Assembly: GCA_964059975.1 (NCBI GenBank)
Contig: CAXKXX010000008.1
Coordinates: forward strand, 1-42,215
Direction: 5' to 3'
DNA from: CAXKXX01 sp964059975
Lineage (GTDB): Bacteria > Pseudomonadota > Gammaproteobacteria > Enterobacterales > Enterobacteriaceae
Length of the DNA: 42,215 nucleotides
Below the pieces are notes generated by a model. The model was not told the DNA's origin. It did no database searches and saw nothing but the letters and a program-made list of their open reading frames with translations. The position numbers were made by a program, and so were the translations under genes. This document shows positions 1 to 9,262 of the stretch, piece by piece; within the stretch, counting starts at the first letter, position 1, and each line of letters starts with the position of its first letter.

Positions 1-325
1 GAATATGCTCTCGTGTTTGAGGCATTGGGCCATCGGTTGCAGCTACTACGAGTATAGCGCCGTCCATCTGTGCAGCACCGGTAATCATATTTTTCACGTA
101 GTCTGCGTGCCCTGGGCAGTCAACGTGAGAAGCGTTGATAGTAATACCGCGTGCTTTTTCTTCTGGTGCATTATCGATCTGATCGAAGGCACGCGGGGAG
201 CCTCCATAAGTTTTCGCTAAAACAGTGGTGATGGCCGCAGTTAAAGTGGTTTTCCCATGGTCAACGTGGCCGATGGTGCCAACGTTAATGTGCGGTTTAG
301 AGCGTTCAAATCTTTCTTTAGACAC
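1..325 (-). CDS. tufB: Elongation factor Tu, N-terminal part (runs off the left edge), with an internal 12-codon deletion
   Basis: Encodes the first 108 codons of EF-Tu, the GTPase that delivers aminoacyl-tRNA to the ribosome. The start is GTG at 325 (SKERFERSKPHINVG). The P-loop GHVDHGKT, the switch I segment ARGITI and the G3 motif DCPGH are all present. It lies just downstream of thrT on the same strand, the E. coli thrU-tyrU-glyT-thrT-tufB arrangement, hence tufB. Oddity: EF-Tu normally has about 12 residues (EYDTPTRHYAHV in E. coli) between SHV and DCPGH, but here SHV is followed directly by DCPGH. That is an in-frame loss of 36 bp from the G-domain core. Bases 1-127 match 42089-42215 with one silent difference. 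The deletion may be real decay of a duplicate tuf or a misjoin of two tuf copies. The gene identity is sure; its integrity is not. Confidence 0.9.
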   Translation of the reverse strand, partial: MSKERFERSKPHINVGTIGHVDHGKTTLTAAITTVLAKTYGGSPRAFDQIDNAPEEKARGITINASHVDCPGHADYVKNMITGAAQMDGAILVVAATDGPMPQTREHI

Positions 326-437
326 GGACTTTCGTTGTAAGAAAGTGGCTAACGGCTTAGTGCCATTATTAATTTGATCAGAAAATTTTTGTTACGTTTA
401 GATCATGAAAACATTGTAGGGCGGGATCAATAGAAGG

Positions 438-513
438 TGGTGCTGATAGGCAGATTCGAACTGCCGACCACACCCTTACCAAGGGTGTGCTCTACCGACT
501 GAGCTATATCAGC
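438..513 (-). tRNA. thrT: tRNA-Thr(GGT)
   Basis: A full cloverleaf reads from 513 down to an encoded CCA at 440-438. The acceptor arm is GCTGATA/TATCAGC and the anticodon loop is CTTGGTAAG, giving GGT. G1-C72 and C2-G71, the pairs used for recognition by threonyl-tRNA synthetase, are kept. It sits between glyT and tuf as in E. coli and was probably processed from a common tRNA-tufB transcript. Confidence 0.97.
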
Positions 514-517
514 AGAC

Positions 518-592
<75 letters not shown>

Positions 593-965
593 ATCCTAGA
601 GTTGGACTGCTTGATTGTTTTACATTTAAGGGTAACGCAAGGGTTTTGTGTTATCTGAGCTCTATTTTTATATTAGATTCGGTTTAGTTGAAAAAGCTAG
701 AAATTTTAGTAAAACTTTTTTGTTTTTTATTATATTTAGACTGTCATGTTTGATTGAACTTAGCTAGGTTGATTGACAAATATATAATTTGGTATTCTGC
801 GAATTTTTTCTTATTATAGCACCCTATCTGGTTTAGTCTAGTCTTTTGTGCTGGGTTTACTTTGCCTTCGGCGGGATTGCACAGATGGCTTGATCCGGAA
901 TTGGAGATCGGGTTTACGGATGGCGCTAGAGCTTATTCCGATTATCTATTTGTTAAGCTTAAATT
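593..965. other. AT-rich spacer between tRNA-Gly and tRNA-Tyr
   Basis: About 370 bases with no credible ORF, longer than the short spacer I recall between these genes in E. coli. The short open frames here overlap tRNA genes or lack similarity to anything I recognise. No terminator or promoter on the minus strand could be supported. Confidence 0.6.
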
Positions 966-1050
<85 letters not shown>

Positions 1051-1073
1051 AGTTTTTATTTTTTCTAATAGAA

Positions 1074-1149
<76 letters not shown>

Positions 1150-1199
1150 ATTGGTTTCATCTTATTTTATGTAGATGGGCCTTCCTATGCAACAAAAAA

Positions 1200-1208
1200 A
1201 TTATATCA
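1200..1208 (-). promoter_or_regulatory. Extended -10 promoter candidate for the tRNA cluster
   Basis: On the minus strand this reads TGATATAAT, a TGn extended -10 with a perfect TATAAT, about 50 bases upstream of the thrU 5' end. No good -35 lies 17 bases upstream. A TTGACT occurs further away, at 25 bases. Transcription would start near 1193 and could read through the tRNAs into tuf. The call rests on position and motif only. Confidence 0.5.
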
Positions 1209-2183
1209 TACGGACTTTCTCTTATAAATCAGTCAAATTTGTATGCTAACTTCTAGCCTGCTGTTGATGCCGTATAAGTATTTATCGTACGCAGCTATCA
1301 CTAAGAGTAACTTTTTCTTATCTTTTTTTAAAGATAAATCATTTTATTATTAATTGCCATCAAAGCCTTTCTTCGATGATGTTCCTACGCTCTTTAAGCT
1401 TGGTCTCATAAGTTGCTCTATTCATAATAGAGTCCATCTAGTAACATGATTAATAAAAAGTGTGTGGATAAAGTACGCACTACTCTTGTAAGATATTCTA
1501 TTAATTTGCATAGAATGCAGCGTGGTACACAGTACTGAGGGGCCATAGAAGCGCGAAATTTGATACTAGGATATTAAAAATCACTTCTGCAGTTCTAAAT
1601 TAGTACGTAGTTCTAAATTAGTACGCAATAAGGAGTCGGACTCATCTCTACTAGCTAGGTAGAAAAATACACTAATATTAGTCATTGTGTCAAAATCCGA
1701 ACTACTAACGCTACCTGGAATGCAGAAGCTATTAATTTATAGACTTGTTATAAAAATATGAAGTGCAATCTGGACAAACGGTGATAAAAAGACGGTAGTA
1801 TCTACATCAATCTTTAGTGTATCGATCATGCTTACGTGGAGGTGTGTCTCTAATAATAAAGAACCACCCGAGTGAATCTACTAATTCAATAGCCATTATT
1901 ATCATAGAACTGTAATTTTTACTCTTGCTTGAACGGACTTTTGCTAAATCATAGAGAAGTAGTAGGAAAATAAGTATTTCAGATTCTGGATTCGGTCTTT
2001 AATGTCTCCATGAGTTTACTGTGTATCGCCTATTTATAATAAAAATAAGCGATATCAATCAATAGCTTTTAGAAAAATTTCTACGTTAAATATGCGTTCA
2101 TCTATAGCAGATAGTTTGTTTATTATCCAAATTTTGGGATCCCATATTTTTCTCAACCTGTCTTAATAGACGGCACTTGACTT
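1209..2183. other. Gene-free stretch between thrU and coaA
   Basis: Nearly 1 kb with no ORF I can support on either strand. It includes a direct tandem duplication of an 18-bp unit at 1591-1626 (AGTTCTAAATTAGTACGT, then the same with a final C). No remnant of a known gene was recognised. Confidence 0.65.
1591..1626. repeat. Two tandem copies of an 18-bp unit
   Basis: The units at 1591-1608 and 1609-1626 differ only at the last base. They lie in non-coding DNA, consistent with slippage duplication. Confidence 0.85.
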
Positions 2184-3134
2184 ATGATAAAAAGAGATCA
2201 GTCTTTAACGGCGCCTTATCTTCATTTCGATCGTAGACAGTGGGCGAAATTACGAGATTCAGTACCGCTAATTCTATCCGAAGAAGAAATCAGTAAATTG
2301 AAAGGAATTAACGAAGATCTCTCTGTAGATGAAGTAGCACAAATTTATCTTCCTTTGTCTCGACTTCTTAATTTCTATATCAGAGCCAACCTCCGTCGCC
2401 AGGAGATTCTTGAACAGTTTATCGGGATAGATAGGCAAAAAATTCCATATGTAATCGGTATTGTCGGAAGTGTCGCTGTCGGTAAAAGCACTACTGCACG
2501 CGTGATGCAAGCGTTGCTTAGAATTTGGCCGGAACATCGTTCCGTAGAGCTTATTACGACTGATGGTTTCTTACATCCTAATAAGGTGCTGAATGATCGC
2601 AGACTAATGCAAAAAAAGGGATTTCCTCAATCTTATGATGTGCGTAGCATGGTGAAGTGCGTTTCAGAAGTAAAGTCTGGTGCTAAGTATGTGACTGCTC
2701 CAATTTATTCACATTTGATTTATGATATAGTTCCTAATGACAATAAAATTATCAAGAAGCCAGATATTCTTATTCTAGAAGGTCTTAACATACTACAGAG
2801 TGGCATGGATAATCCCGACGATCCACATCGCGTTTTTGTTTCCGACTTTGTCGATTTTTCAATCTATGTCGATGCACCAGAAGCATTGCTACAAAACTGG
2901 TATATTAACCGTTTCTTAAAATTTTGTCAAGGAGCCTTTAGTAATCCCAGATCTTACTTTCATAACTACTCTAAACTAGAAAAGTCCGAGGCAGTTAATA
3001 TTGCCACACAATTATGGAATGACATTAATGTATTGAATTTAAAAAAAAATATATTACCAACACGTGAACGAGCGAATCTAATTATAACTAAGAGCGTTAA
3101 TCATATAGTAGAGAGCGTCCGATTAAGAAAATAG
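2184..3134 (+). CDS. coaA: Pantothenate kinase (type I)
   Basis: Phosphorylates pantothenate, the first and rate-controlling step of CoA synthesis in the cytosol. The product has 316 residues, the same as E. coli CoaA, and is colinear with it throughout. The Walker A loop GSVAVGKST is at residues 95-103 (Lys101), followed by the TTDGFLHPN segment and the C-terminal LPTRERA motif. The ATG at 2184 gives the family N-terminus (TAPYLHFDRRQWAKLR). No strong Shine-Dalgarno is visible before it. The gene converges on birA, as in E. coli, and is isolated from the tRNA genes by the preceding desert. It appears intact. Confidence 0.97.
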   Translation: MIKRDQSLTAPYLHFDRRQWAKLRDSVPLILSEEEISKLKGINEDLSVDEVAQIYLPLSRLLNFYIRANLRRQEILEQFIGIDRQKIPYVIGIVGSVAVGKSTTARVMQALLRIWPEHRSVELITTDGFLHPNKVLNDRRLMQKKGFPQSYDVRSMVKCVSEVKSGAKYVTAPIYSHLIYDIVPNDNKIIKKPDILILEGLNILQSGMDNPDDPHRVFVSDFVDFSIYVDAPEALLQNWYINRFLKFCQGAFSNPRSYFHNYSKLEKSEAVNIATQLWNDINVLNLKKNILPTRERANLIITKSVNHIVESVRLRK

Positions 3135-3148
3135 TTTAGATAAATCTT

Positions 3149-3167
3149 TTAGGAACTTGTTTCCTAA
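3149..3167. terminator. Candidate hairpin between convergent coaA and birA
   Basis: A 7-bp inverted repeat TTAGGAA/TTCCTAA with a 5-base loop lies in the 35-base gap between the stops of coaA and birA, where a two-way terminator would be expected. There is no long T run on either side, so any termination would be weak. Confidence 0.35.
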
Positions 3168-3169
3168 TC

Positions 3170-4135
3170 TCATGATTCTGCACTACGAAGAGATATTTCT
3201 CCATCAATAAATGGTTTAATTATTCCTCTCTGTTCTACCAAAAGAGCCCCTTCTCGATTGATACCTCTTGAAATTCCAAAGATCTTCTGTTTACTAGTTA
3301 ACACTTTGATCGGTTGATCAATAAAATTATCTAATAAATGCCAACGAGTCATAAATGGAGATATTCCATGACTTTCAAACTGGTACATCGCCTGTCTCAG
3401 CTTATTCAGTAGAGTGGCGGCAAGCTCATTACGGTTGATATTAACCCCTGCTGCTTTCAGTGTAATCCATTCCTGATTAATGATGTTAAACTTAGTGCTT
3501 CGCATCGCTAAATTTATACCAACTCCGATTACTAAGTGAGCCGCATCGCCAACTTTTCCCCTAAGCTCTACTAAAATTCCTGCCAATTTTCGATTATTAA
3601 GATATACATCATTAGGCCATTTTACTCGAACAGCCTTTACTCCTAGACCTTGTAAGACTTCAGCTATCACAATTCCAATGACTAAACTAAGTCCCTTAGC
3701 TGCAGCCGGCCCCTTTGGTAAGATCCAGAACATCGATAGATATAGATTAGCGCCAAAAGGCGAGATCCATTGTCGTCCGCGCCGGCCCCGCCCCTTATTC
3801 TGATATTCGGAAATACATGCATCGCCACGGTGAAGTTTATAGATATTATTCATTAAGTATTGATTAGTTGAATCTACTATCGGTAATAAAGTCAGGCGTT
3901 TCTCTTCTAGAAACTCGAGAATATGATCGATTTTAAGTAATTGAATTGAATTTTGAAGAGTATATCTATTACCTAGATCAGTAAATATTTCAACGCCCCA
4001 CATTCTGATAGTCTGAATATGAGCATCAATAGTTTCCTTGTTCGTTTCTAATGACGCAGCGATATATTCCGATAAATGGGTCTTACCATCAGACAGAAGC
4101 GCAATTAATTTTAGCGCTAATTGAATATCTATCAT
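3170..4135 (-). CDS. birA: Biotin-protein ligase / biotin operon repressor
   Basis: Makes biotinyl-AMP and attaches biotin to the AccB lysine. In E. coli it also represses the bio operon through its N-terminal winged helix. The ATG at 4135 is chosen over a longer frame starting at 4201. It gives exactly 321 residues, as in E. coli, and produces an ATGA overlap with the murB stop, so translation is probably coupled. The biotin loop GRGRRG is at residues 115-120, followed by SPFGANLYLSMFW and KWPND, and the C-terminal domain ends in GEISLRSAES. The winged-helix region is present but diverged (TNKETIDAHIQTIRMWGVE). Its substrate gene accB lies 3 kb away. Whether any bio genes remain elsewhere cannot be seen. 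Confidence 0.96.
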   Translation of the reverse strand: MIDIQLALKLIALLSDGKTHLSEYIAASLETNKETIDAHIQTIRMWGVEIFTDLGNRYTLQNSIQLLKIDHILEFLEEKRLTLLPIVDSTNQYLMNNIYKLHRGDACISEYQNKGRGRRGRQWISPFGANLYLSMFWILPKGPAAAKGLSLVIGIVIAEVLQGLGVKAVRVKWPNDVYLNNRKLAGILVELRGKVGDAAHLVIGVGINLAMRSTKFNIINQEWITLKAAGVNINRNELAATLLNKLRQAMYQFESHGISPFMTRWHLLDNFIDQPIKVLTSKQKIFGISRGINREGALLVEQRGIIKPFIDGEISLRSAES

Positions 4136-5169
4136 TCTAAAACTTCCAGTGCATTTAATTGACCGGGGGCTCCGATAAAACATACTTCGGGCTCTAGCCA
4201 TACTTCGAATCTAGATGCTACTGTATTACGCACGTGCCGTGCTAGAGCGACGATATCTTGACTAGTAGCGTTACCAGCATTTGTTAAAACTAACGCCTGT
4301 TGGTGGTGCACAGCAGCCCCACCTATGCGGTGCCCCTTCAGTTTACATCGTTCAATCAGCCAACCTGCAGCTAACTTAACTTGTCCGTTGTCCTGAAAAT
4401 AGTATGATATATCTGGATATTCAGATATTAGTGATGCAGACTTCTCTGGGCTTACCGTAGGATTTTTGAAGAAGCTTCCGGCATTCCCGATTTTTCGGGG
4501 ATCAGGTAATTTTGTGCGACGTATCGTACAAACGGAATCGAATATTTGATTTGGTGTGACATTTTCCGGATCGAGCTTAGTTAAATCCCCATACTCAAGT
4601 ACAGGCCTCCACTTTTTTTTTAAGCATAAACCAAGAGCAACAATAATTTGTTCAGTGTGAGGTTTATTCTTGAAGATGCTCCCACGGTAAACAAAGCCAC
4701 AGTCGGCTGATGGGATACGATTAATAGAACCTGTACATAAATTTAAAAGATCAACATATTCACAAATATTTTTTAACTCAACACCATAGGCGCCAATATT
4801 TTGGATTGGGGCAGACCCTACTAAACCCGGGATTAGCGCCAAGTTTTCTAGTCCCGCAATACCAACTTGTAGAGTGTAACAAACCAGATCATGCCAATTC
4901 TCACCGGAACAGATATGAAGGTGCCACATATCTGACCCTTCTCTGACATTAATTCCTTTTAGTCGGTTAATGATCACTGTACCAGAAAAATCTTCAAGCA
5001 GTAGAATATTGCTACCTTCACCTAAAACGAGTAATGGCATATGGCAATTTTGTGCCTTTTCCCAGACTTTTACCATTAATTCTGTTCTATCTGCTACGAT
5101 TAGACTCTTTGCTTTGACGGGGAGCGAAAAAGTATTGCGATATTTTAAAGATGTGTTATTAGTAGACAT
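4132..5169 (-). CDS. murB: UDP-N-acetylenolpyruvoylglucosamine reductase
   Basis: NADPH- and FAD-dependent reduction giving UDP-MurNAc, the second committed step of peptidoglycan synthesis. There are 345 residues against 342 in E. coli. FAD-binding segments include GEGSNILLLEDF (50-61) and GSAPIQNIGAYGVEL (118-132). Active-site residues are Tyr161-Arg162 in VYRGS, Ser232 in GNAGSFFKNP and the glutamates of WLEPEV near 327-329. It overlaps birA by four bases. Retention of murB suggests a cell wall, or at least its precursors, is still made. Confidence 0.97.
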   Translation of the reverse strand: MSTNNTSLKYRNTFSLPVKAKSLIVADRTELMVKVWEKAQNCHMPLLVLGEGSNILLLEDFSGTVIINRLKGINVREGSDMWHLHICSGENWHDLVCYTLQVGIAGLENLALIPGLVGSAPIQNIGAYGVELKNICEYVDLLNLCTGSINRIPSADCGFVYRGSIFKNKPHTEQIIVALGLCLKKKWRPVLEYGDLTKLDPENVTPNQIFDSVCTIRRTKLPDPRKIGNAGSFFKNPTVSPEKSASLISEYPDISYYFQDNGQVKLAAGWLIERCKLKGHRIGGAAVHHQQALVLTNAGNATSQDIVALARHVRNTVASRFEVWLEPEVCFIGAPGQLNALEVLE

Positions 5170-5828
5170 TATTTTCTATACCTATATAGAAATCTTCTAT
5201 CTAGTTTTCTTGAGATATTCCTTGCGATAATGATTTTTTAACAATTGCTATGTTAGTGAAATAATTTTCTATAATAAATGAATGTATTTTTTAATCAGGA
5301 TTTTCTATCATTAAATGTGATAATTAAAATTAATTAAATAATAAAATTACATAATTATTTTATATGGCGCAATCAATATTTTTTGTTAAAAACAAACTAT
5401 TTTTATTAAAAAGTTCAAACTAATTATTTACCAAATACACAATCAGAATAAATTAGCCTATTTCTAAAATAGATTCTACTACTTTTAAATAGTAATAGAA
5501 ATTTTCTAAAAACTCGTATGATTCTTTTAAAGAGAATGAATAGGGAATAGACTATCCGTTAGATATAAAAGCGTATTTCGAAATAAAATTTGTATATTAA
5601 AATAGTTAGAAATAATACGGGAGTAGCTTTGACTTTACAATATTAGTTATTTTATTTTTTATTTATCTGATTTAGTAACAAAGTTATTTAATCTCTATAT
5701 TAGTCAATCAATTAAATAGTTAATTTAGGTGCATCGGAGATAGCATAAATTTTTGTAAAATTTTATCCGTTTAACATTTTGCTATCTAAAATTTTTCAGA
5801 TATAGCTAATCAAATTTTTGCTTTATTT
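5170..5828. other. AT-rich stretch between murB and accC
   Basis: About 660 bases, very AT-rich, with no ORF or RNA I can support. In E. coli murB and accC are not neighbours, so this spacer may mark an old rearrangement junction, but no joining repeat was seen. Confidence 0.6.
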
Positions 5829-7172
5829 TTATAGTTTTAGACTTTTCTCTAAATAGTGAATATTGATCATCGAAGCGTTTTGAAAGTTGTCGTCATTCGT
5901 AATTTTTTTCTGTAATTTAATATTAGTTTTTATTCCGTCAATAATTAATTCAGATAGAGCATTCTTCATGCGGATAATTGCTACCTTTCGATTTTCACCG
6001 TAAGTAATTAGTTTTCCAATCATAGAGTCATAGTACGGTGGTACTGTATATCCGGAGTAAATATGAGATTCCCATCGGACTCCGAATCCTCCTGGTGCAT
6101 GGAAGCGGGTAATCTTACCTGGGCTTGGAAGGAAATTTTTTGGATCTTCAGCGTTAATACGGCATTCCACCGCATGTCCATGAATCTGTACTTCGCATTG
6201 CTTAATCGACAGTGGTATTCCGGCGGCAATGCGCAGCTGTTCTTTGATAAGATCTATCCCCGTGATCATTTCTGTCACTGGATGCTCAACTTGAATGCGT
6301 GTATTCATTTCAATGAAATAGAACTTACCATTTTCATAAAGAAACTCAAACGTACCTACGCCGCGGTAATTAATTGCTAGGCAAGCCTTGGAGCAATGCT
6401 CCCCGATGTAACGGCGTACGTCGTTTGTGATCCCTGGTGCTGGTGCTTCTTCTAGCACTTTCTGATAACGGCGCTGCATGGAACAGTCCCTCTCAGCGAG
6501 ATAAATAGCACCGCCTTGCCCGTCGGCTAACACTTGAACTTCAATATGACGTGGGTTTTTTAAATACTTTTCCATATAAACGGTGTCGTTATTGAAAGCG
6601 GCTTTGGCTTCTGATTTCGTAAGTTTAATCAACTGATCAAGATCTTGATCACTATATACAACGCGCATGCCTCGTCCGCCACCCCCACCAGATGCCTTGA
6701 TAATCACGGGGTAGCCAGTATTTTTTGCTAAAGCACGATTTTTATATATATCATCAGAAAGCGGTCCATCGGATCCGGGTATACAGGGTACTCCGGCTTT
6801 TTTCATGACACGAATCGCAGAAACTTTATCACCCATTAGTTGAATAGTTTCAGCTTTAGGGCCAATAAAAATAAAACCTGAACTCTCAACCTGTTCAGCG
6901 AAGTCAGCATTCTCAGATAGAAAACCGTATCCGGGATGAATGGCTGCGGCTCCCGTAATTTCTGCGGCGGAGATAATAGCCGGGATATTCAGGTAACTTT
7001 TTACTGATAATTCTGGGCCGATACACACGGTTTCATCAGCTAATAATACATGTTTTAGATCGCGATCAGCCGTGGAATGAACTGCTACGGTTTTTATGCC
7101 GAGCTCTTTGCAAGTACGCAAAATACGTAGGGCTATCTCCCCACGGTTGGCAATAACAACTTTATCAAGCAT
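5829..7172 (-). CDS. accC: Biotin carboxylase subunit of acetyl-CoA carboxylase
   Basis: ATP-dependent carboxylation of the biotin on AccB, the first half-reaction of acetyl-CoA carboxylase. There are 447 residues against 449 in E. coli. The N-terminal domain begins MLDKVVIANRGEIALRILR, the ATP-grasp glycine-rich loop KASGGGGGRGMRVV lies near 159-172, and the catalytic segment FIEMNTRIQVEHPVTE is complete. Only the last 30 or so residues diverge from E. coli. It follows accB by 11 bases in an aroQ-accB-accC order. The carboxyltransferase genes accA and accD are outside the window. Confidence 0.97.
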   Translation of the reverse strand: MLDKVVIANRGEIALRILRTCKELGIKTVAVHSTADRDLKHVLLADETVCIGPELSVKSYLNIPAIISAAEITGAAAIHPGYGFLSENADFAEQVESSGFIFIGPKAETIQLMGDKVSAIRVMKKAGVPCIPGSDGPLSDDIYKNRALAKNTGYPVIIKASGGGGGRGMRVVYSDQDLDQLIKLTKSEAKAAFNNDTVYMEKYLKNPRHIEVQVLADGQGGAIYLAERDCSMQRRYQKVLEEAPAPGITNDVRRYIGEHCSKACLAINYRGVGTFEFLYENGKFYFIEMNTRIQVEHPVTEMITGIDLIKEQLRIAAGIPLSIKQCEVQIHGHAVECRINAEDPKNFLPSPGKITRFHAPGGFGVRWESHIYSGYTVPPYYDSMIGKLITYGENRKVAIIRMKNALSELIIDGIKTNIKLQKKITNDDNFQNASMINIHYLEKSLKL

Positions 7173-7183
7173 GATACGCCTTG

Positions 7184-7642
7184 TTATTCGATGACGATAA
7201 GAGGTTCATCATATTCAACAGACTGGCCACTTTCTACGAGTATGGCTTTAACGACTCCGGATTTGTCTGATTCGATCTGGTTCATGACCTTCATTGCTTC
7301 AACGATACACAGTATGTCGCCGACATTAACGCTCTGTCCATATTCCACGAATGCCTGCGCGTCAGGACCTGGAGTACGGTAGAAAATACCAACCATTGGT
7401 GAGCGAACGATATGACTCTGCACTGGTACTGAGTACTCTGTATTCGATATATTATTTGATTTAGTCTCTAAAACTGGTTGTGCTTGTGTAGGCAGTGTGT
7501 ATGTTTGTTGCATCATTGGGTAAACTTGCTCTAGTGCGGAACGGATAATGCGAACCGAATCTTTACCTTCAGAAATTTCTATTTTATAAATACTTGATTT
7601 TTCAACTAGTTCTATCAGTTTCTTTATTTTACGAATATCCAT
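7184..7642 (-). CDS. accB: Biotin carboxyl carrier protein of acetyl-CoA carboxylase
   Basis: Carries biotin and CO2 between AccC and the carboxyltransferase. The ATG at 7642 (MDIRKIKKLIELVE) matches the family start and gives 152 residues against 156 in E. coli. A frame open from 7669 adds nine unrelated residues. The N-terminal domain is followed by a short linker (residues about 38-75) with less Pro/Ala than usual. The biotinyl domain starts near 78 and carries the EAMKVMNQIE motif with biotinyl Lys118. It is the target of BirA encoded upstream in this window. Confidence 0.96.
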   Translation of the reverse strand: MDIRKIKKLIELVEKSSIYKIEISEGKDSVRIIRSALEQVYPMMQQTYTLPTQAQPVLETKSNNISNTEYSVPVQSHIVRSPMVGIFYRTPGPDAQAFVEYGQSVNVGDILCIVEAMKVMNQIESDKSGVVKAILVESGQSVEYDEPLIVIE

Positions 7643-7674
7643 GAGTATGATTCCGTATTCTTTTTGCATAGCAA

Positions 7675-8127
7675 TTATTGATATTTTGACAGATGCGTAA
7701 CCGCTGCTTGTAAAGCCAAAGCATAACCGTTGACACCGAGCCCGGAGATCACGCCTACCGCTATATCAGAAAAATAAGAGAAACATCGGAAGGGCTCACG
7801 AGCATGCATATTAGATAGATGAATCTCGATAAAAGGGATCTGTACCGCTAGCAACGCATCGCGCAACGCTATACTGGTGTGTGTAAATGCAGCTGGGTTA
7901 ATAAGAATGAAGTCTGTATTACCTCGTGCCTGATGAATCCGATCGATCATTTTATTCTCGGCATTAGATTGCAGATGACTCAGTGTGACATTTACCGTAG
8001 ATGCTTGGTTTTCTAGATCATTAATAATCTCTACTAGAGTAGTATCTCCGTATTTCTTCGGTTCTCGCGTACCTAATAAATTTAGATTAGGTCCATTTAG
8101 AAGCAAAATATGAAATTTATCTGACAT
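7675..8127 (-). CDS. aroQ: 3-dehydroquinate dehydratase, type II
   Basis: Dehydrates 3-dehydroquinate in the shikimate pathway, making the precursor of AroE's substrate. The ATG at 8127 gives 150 residues starting MSDKFHILLLNGPNLNLLG, with an AAGG ribosome-binding site about 10 bases upstream. The longer frame from 8184 adds 19 residues with no family match. Catalytic Tyr26, the NPAAFTHTS motif (77-85), His103 and Arg114 are all present. It is followed by accB after 32 bases, and the same aroQ-accB-accC order occurs in E. coli. Confidence 0.95.
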   Translation of the reverse strand: MSDKFHILLLNGPNLNLLGTREPKKYGDTTLVEIINDLENQASTVNVTLSHLQSNAENKMIDRIHQARGNTDFILINPAAFTHTSIALRDALLAVQIPFIEIHLSNMHAREPFRCFSYFSDIAVGVISGLGVNGYALALQAAVTHLSKYQ

Positions 8128-9037
8128 TGTTCTGGACCTTTCCGGCAATAAAAGCCAACATCCTAGAAAATAAACCAATGTCACTTATTTGTCAGTTTTT
8201 AATAAAAAAATTTTCTCTGAGAACATGAGAAGTCTGGAATATTATAACGATATCGTAGGAATTCGCAGCTAAATACTGACTTCTTCGGCTAAGATATTTG
8301 ATGTTAAATCAATTGATCAACGAAATCTTGTATATAACTGAAGAGTTAGGTATATATAAAAAGCTCTCGATTAAGGCATTCGGTAGCGGCCTGCATCAAT
8401 GTGTAGTCCGATGTTTATCGGAGATTTTGAGTGGTGCTTAAAATGCTTTCCCCTAGACTTTATGTATTGTTTAAATTCGTTTTTATAACCTTCTTAACTA
8501 GTTTTATTTTTCTTATTTAAGCAAACTATATGGAAATATTAAGTGAAAAGTGGTGGGTGCATTACATGATAACGTCGCATTTTTTCTAGAAGCTTAAAGT
8601 AAGTATCCGTACTCTATTGATGTTTCCCTGTGTGTTTGCTTATTTTAACTAAGTATCGACAGATCTAAGTCGATAAAAAATTTTTATATTTAGTAGAAGT
8701 GTTCAAGGTTTTTCGGGGCACGTCATCAGAGGAATATTTCTAAAAATTTTTAAAAATAGGATGAATTCTAAGTATGAAATTGTCTAAAACCAATAAGATC
8801 CGGCACTAAGGTCTGAAATATAAAATTATCTCGTCCCAAAATAAAATTTATATTTAGTACTACGTGAGCGGTTACGATAAAGATCGGTGGGGGTTACTGT
8901 GATAAGAAGTAGAGGCATTCTAAATTTTTCAGAATAAAAACTTTAAAAAATCAGCATTCAGAAAAATTATTTGACTCCCCATCTAGCATGCTGGCTCGTC
9001 AGTTCATCTGTGGGGAATGAGAGAACTGTCTTTATTA
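8128..9037. other. Gene-free stretch between aroQ and tRNA-Trp
   Basis: About 900 bases without a supportable ORF. Small hairpins occur, for example TCCGAT/ATCGGA near 8410, and the pair TCCCCA/TGGGGA brackets about 30 bases just beyond the trpT 3' end. The latter could be a remnant terminator, but neither has a proper T run. Confidence 0.55.
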
Positions 9038-9113
9038 TGGCAGGGGCGGAAGGACTCGAACTTTCGACACCCGGTTTTGGAGACCAGTGCTCTGCCAACT
9101 GAGCTACGCCCCT
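9038..9113 (-). tRNA. trpT: tRNA-Trp(CCA)
   Basis: The cloverleaf runs from 9113 (AGGGGCG) to an encoded CCA at 9040-9038, with anticodon loop CTCCAAA. The T stem has one A-C mismatch (52-62). It follows tRNA-Asp, as downstream of rrnC in E. coli. Confidence 0.95.
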
Positions 9114-9185
9114 AAATTTTTTATAGCGCTATTACTTTTTATAGTGCCACTGTTTGATAATATTTGTAGACTTTACGGTATTAAG

Positions 9186-9262
9186 TGGCGGAACGGACGG
9201 GACTCGAACCCGCGACCCCCTGCGTGACAGGCAGGTGTTCTAACCGGCTGAACTACCGCTCC
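9186..9262 (-). tRNA. aspT: tRNA-Asp(GTC)
   Basis: A 77-base cloverleaf from 9262 (GGAGCGG) to an encoded CCA at 9188-9186, with anticodon GTC in CTGTCAC. It is very close to the E. coli aspT sequence and lies 72 bases before trpT on the same strand. Confidence 0.97.

Noticed and set aside
4136..4201. Longer birA start at 4201
   Set aside because: The 22 extra residues overlap the end of murB in another frame and have no counterpart in BirA, whereas the internal ATG gives the exact family length.
8128..8184. Longer aroQ start at 8184
   Set aside because: The 19 extra residues are unlike any AroQ, and the ATG at 8127 has its own AAGG site.
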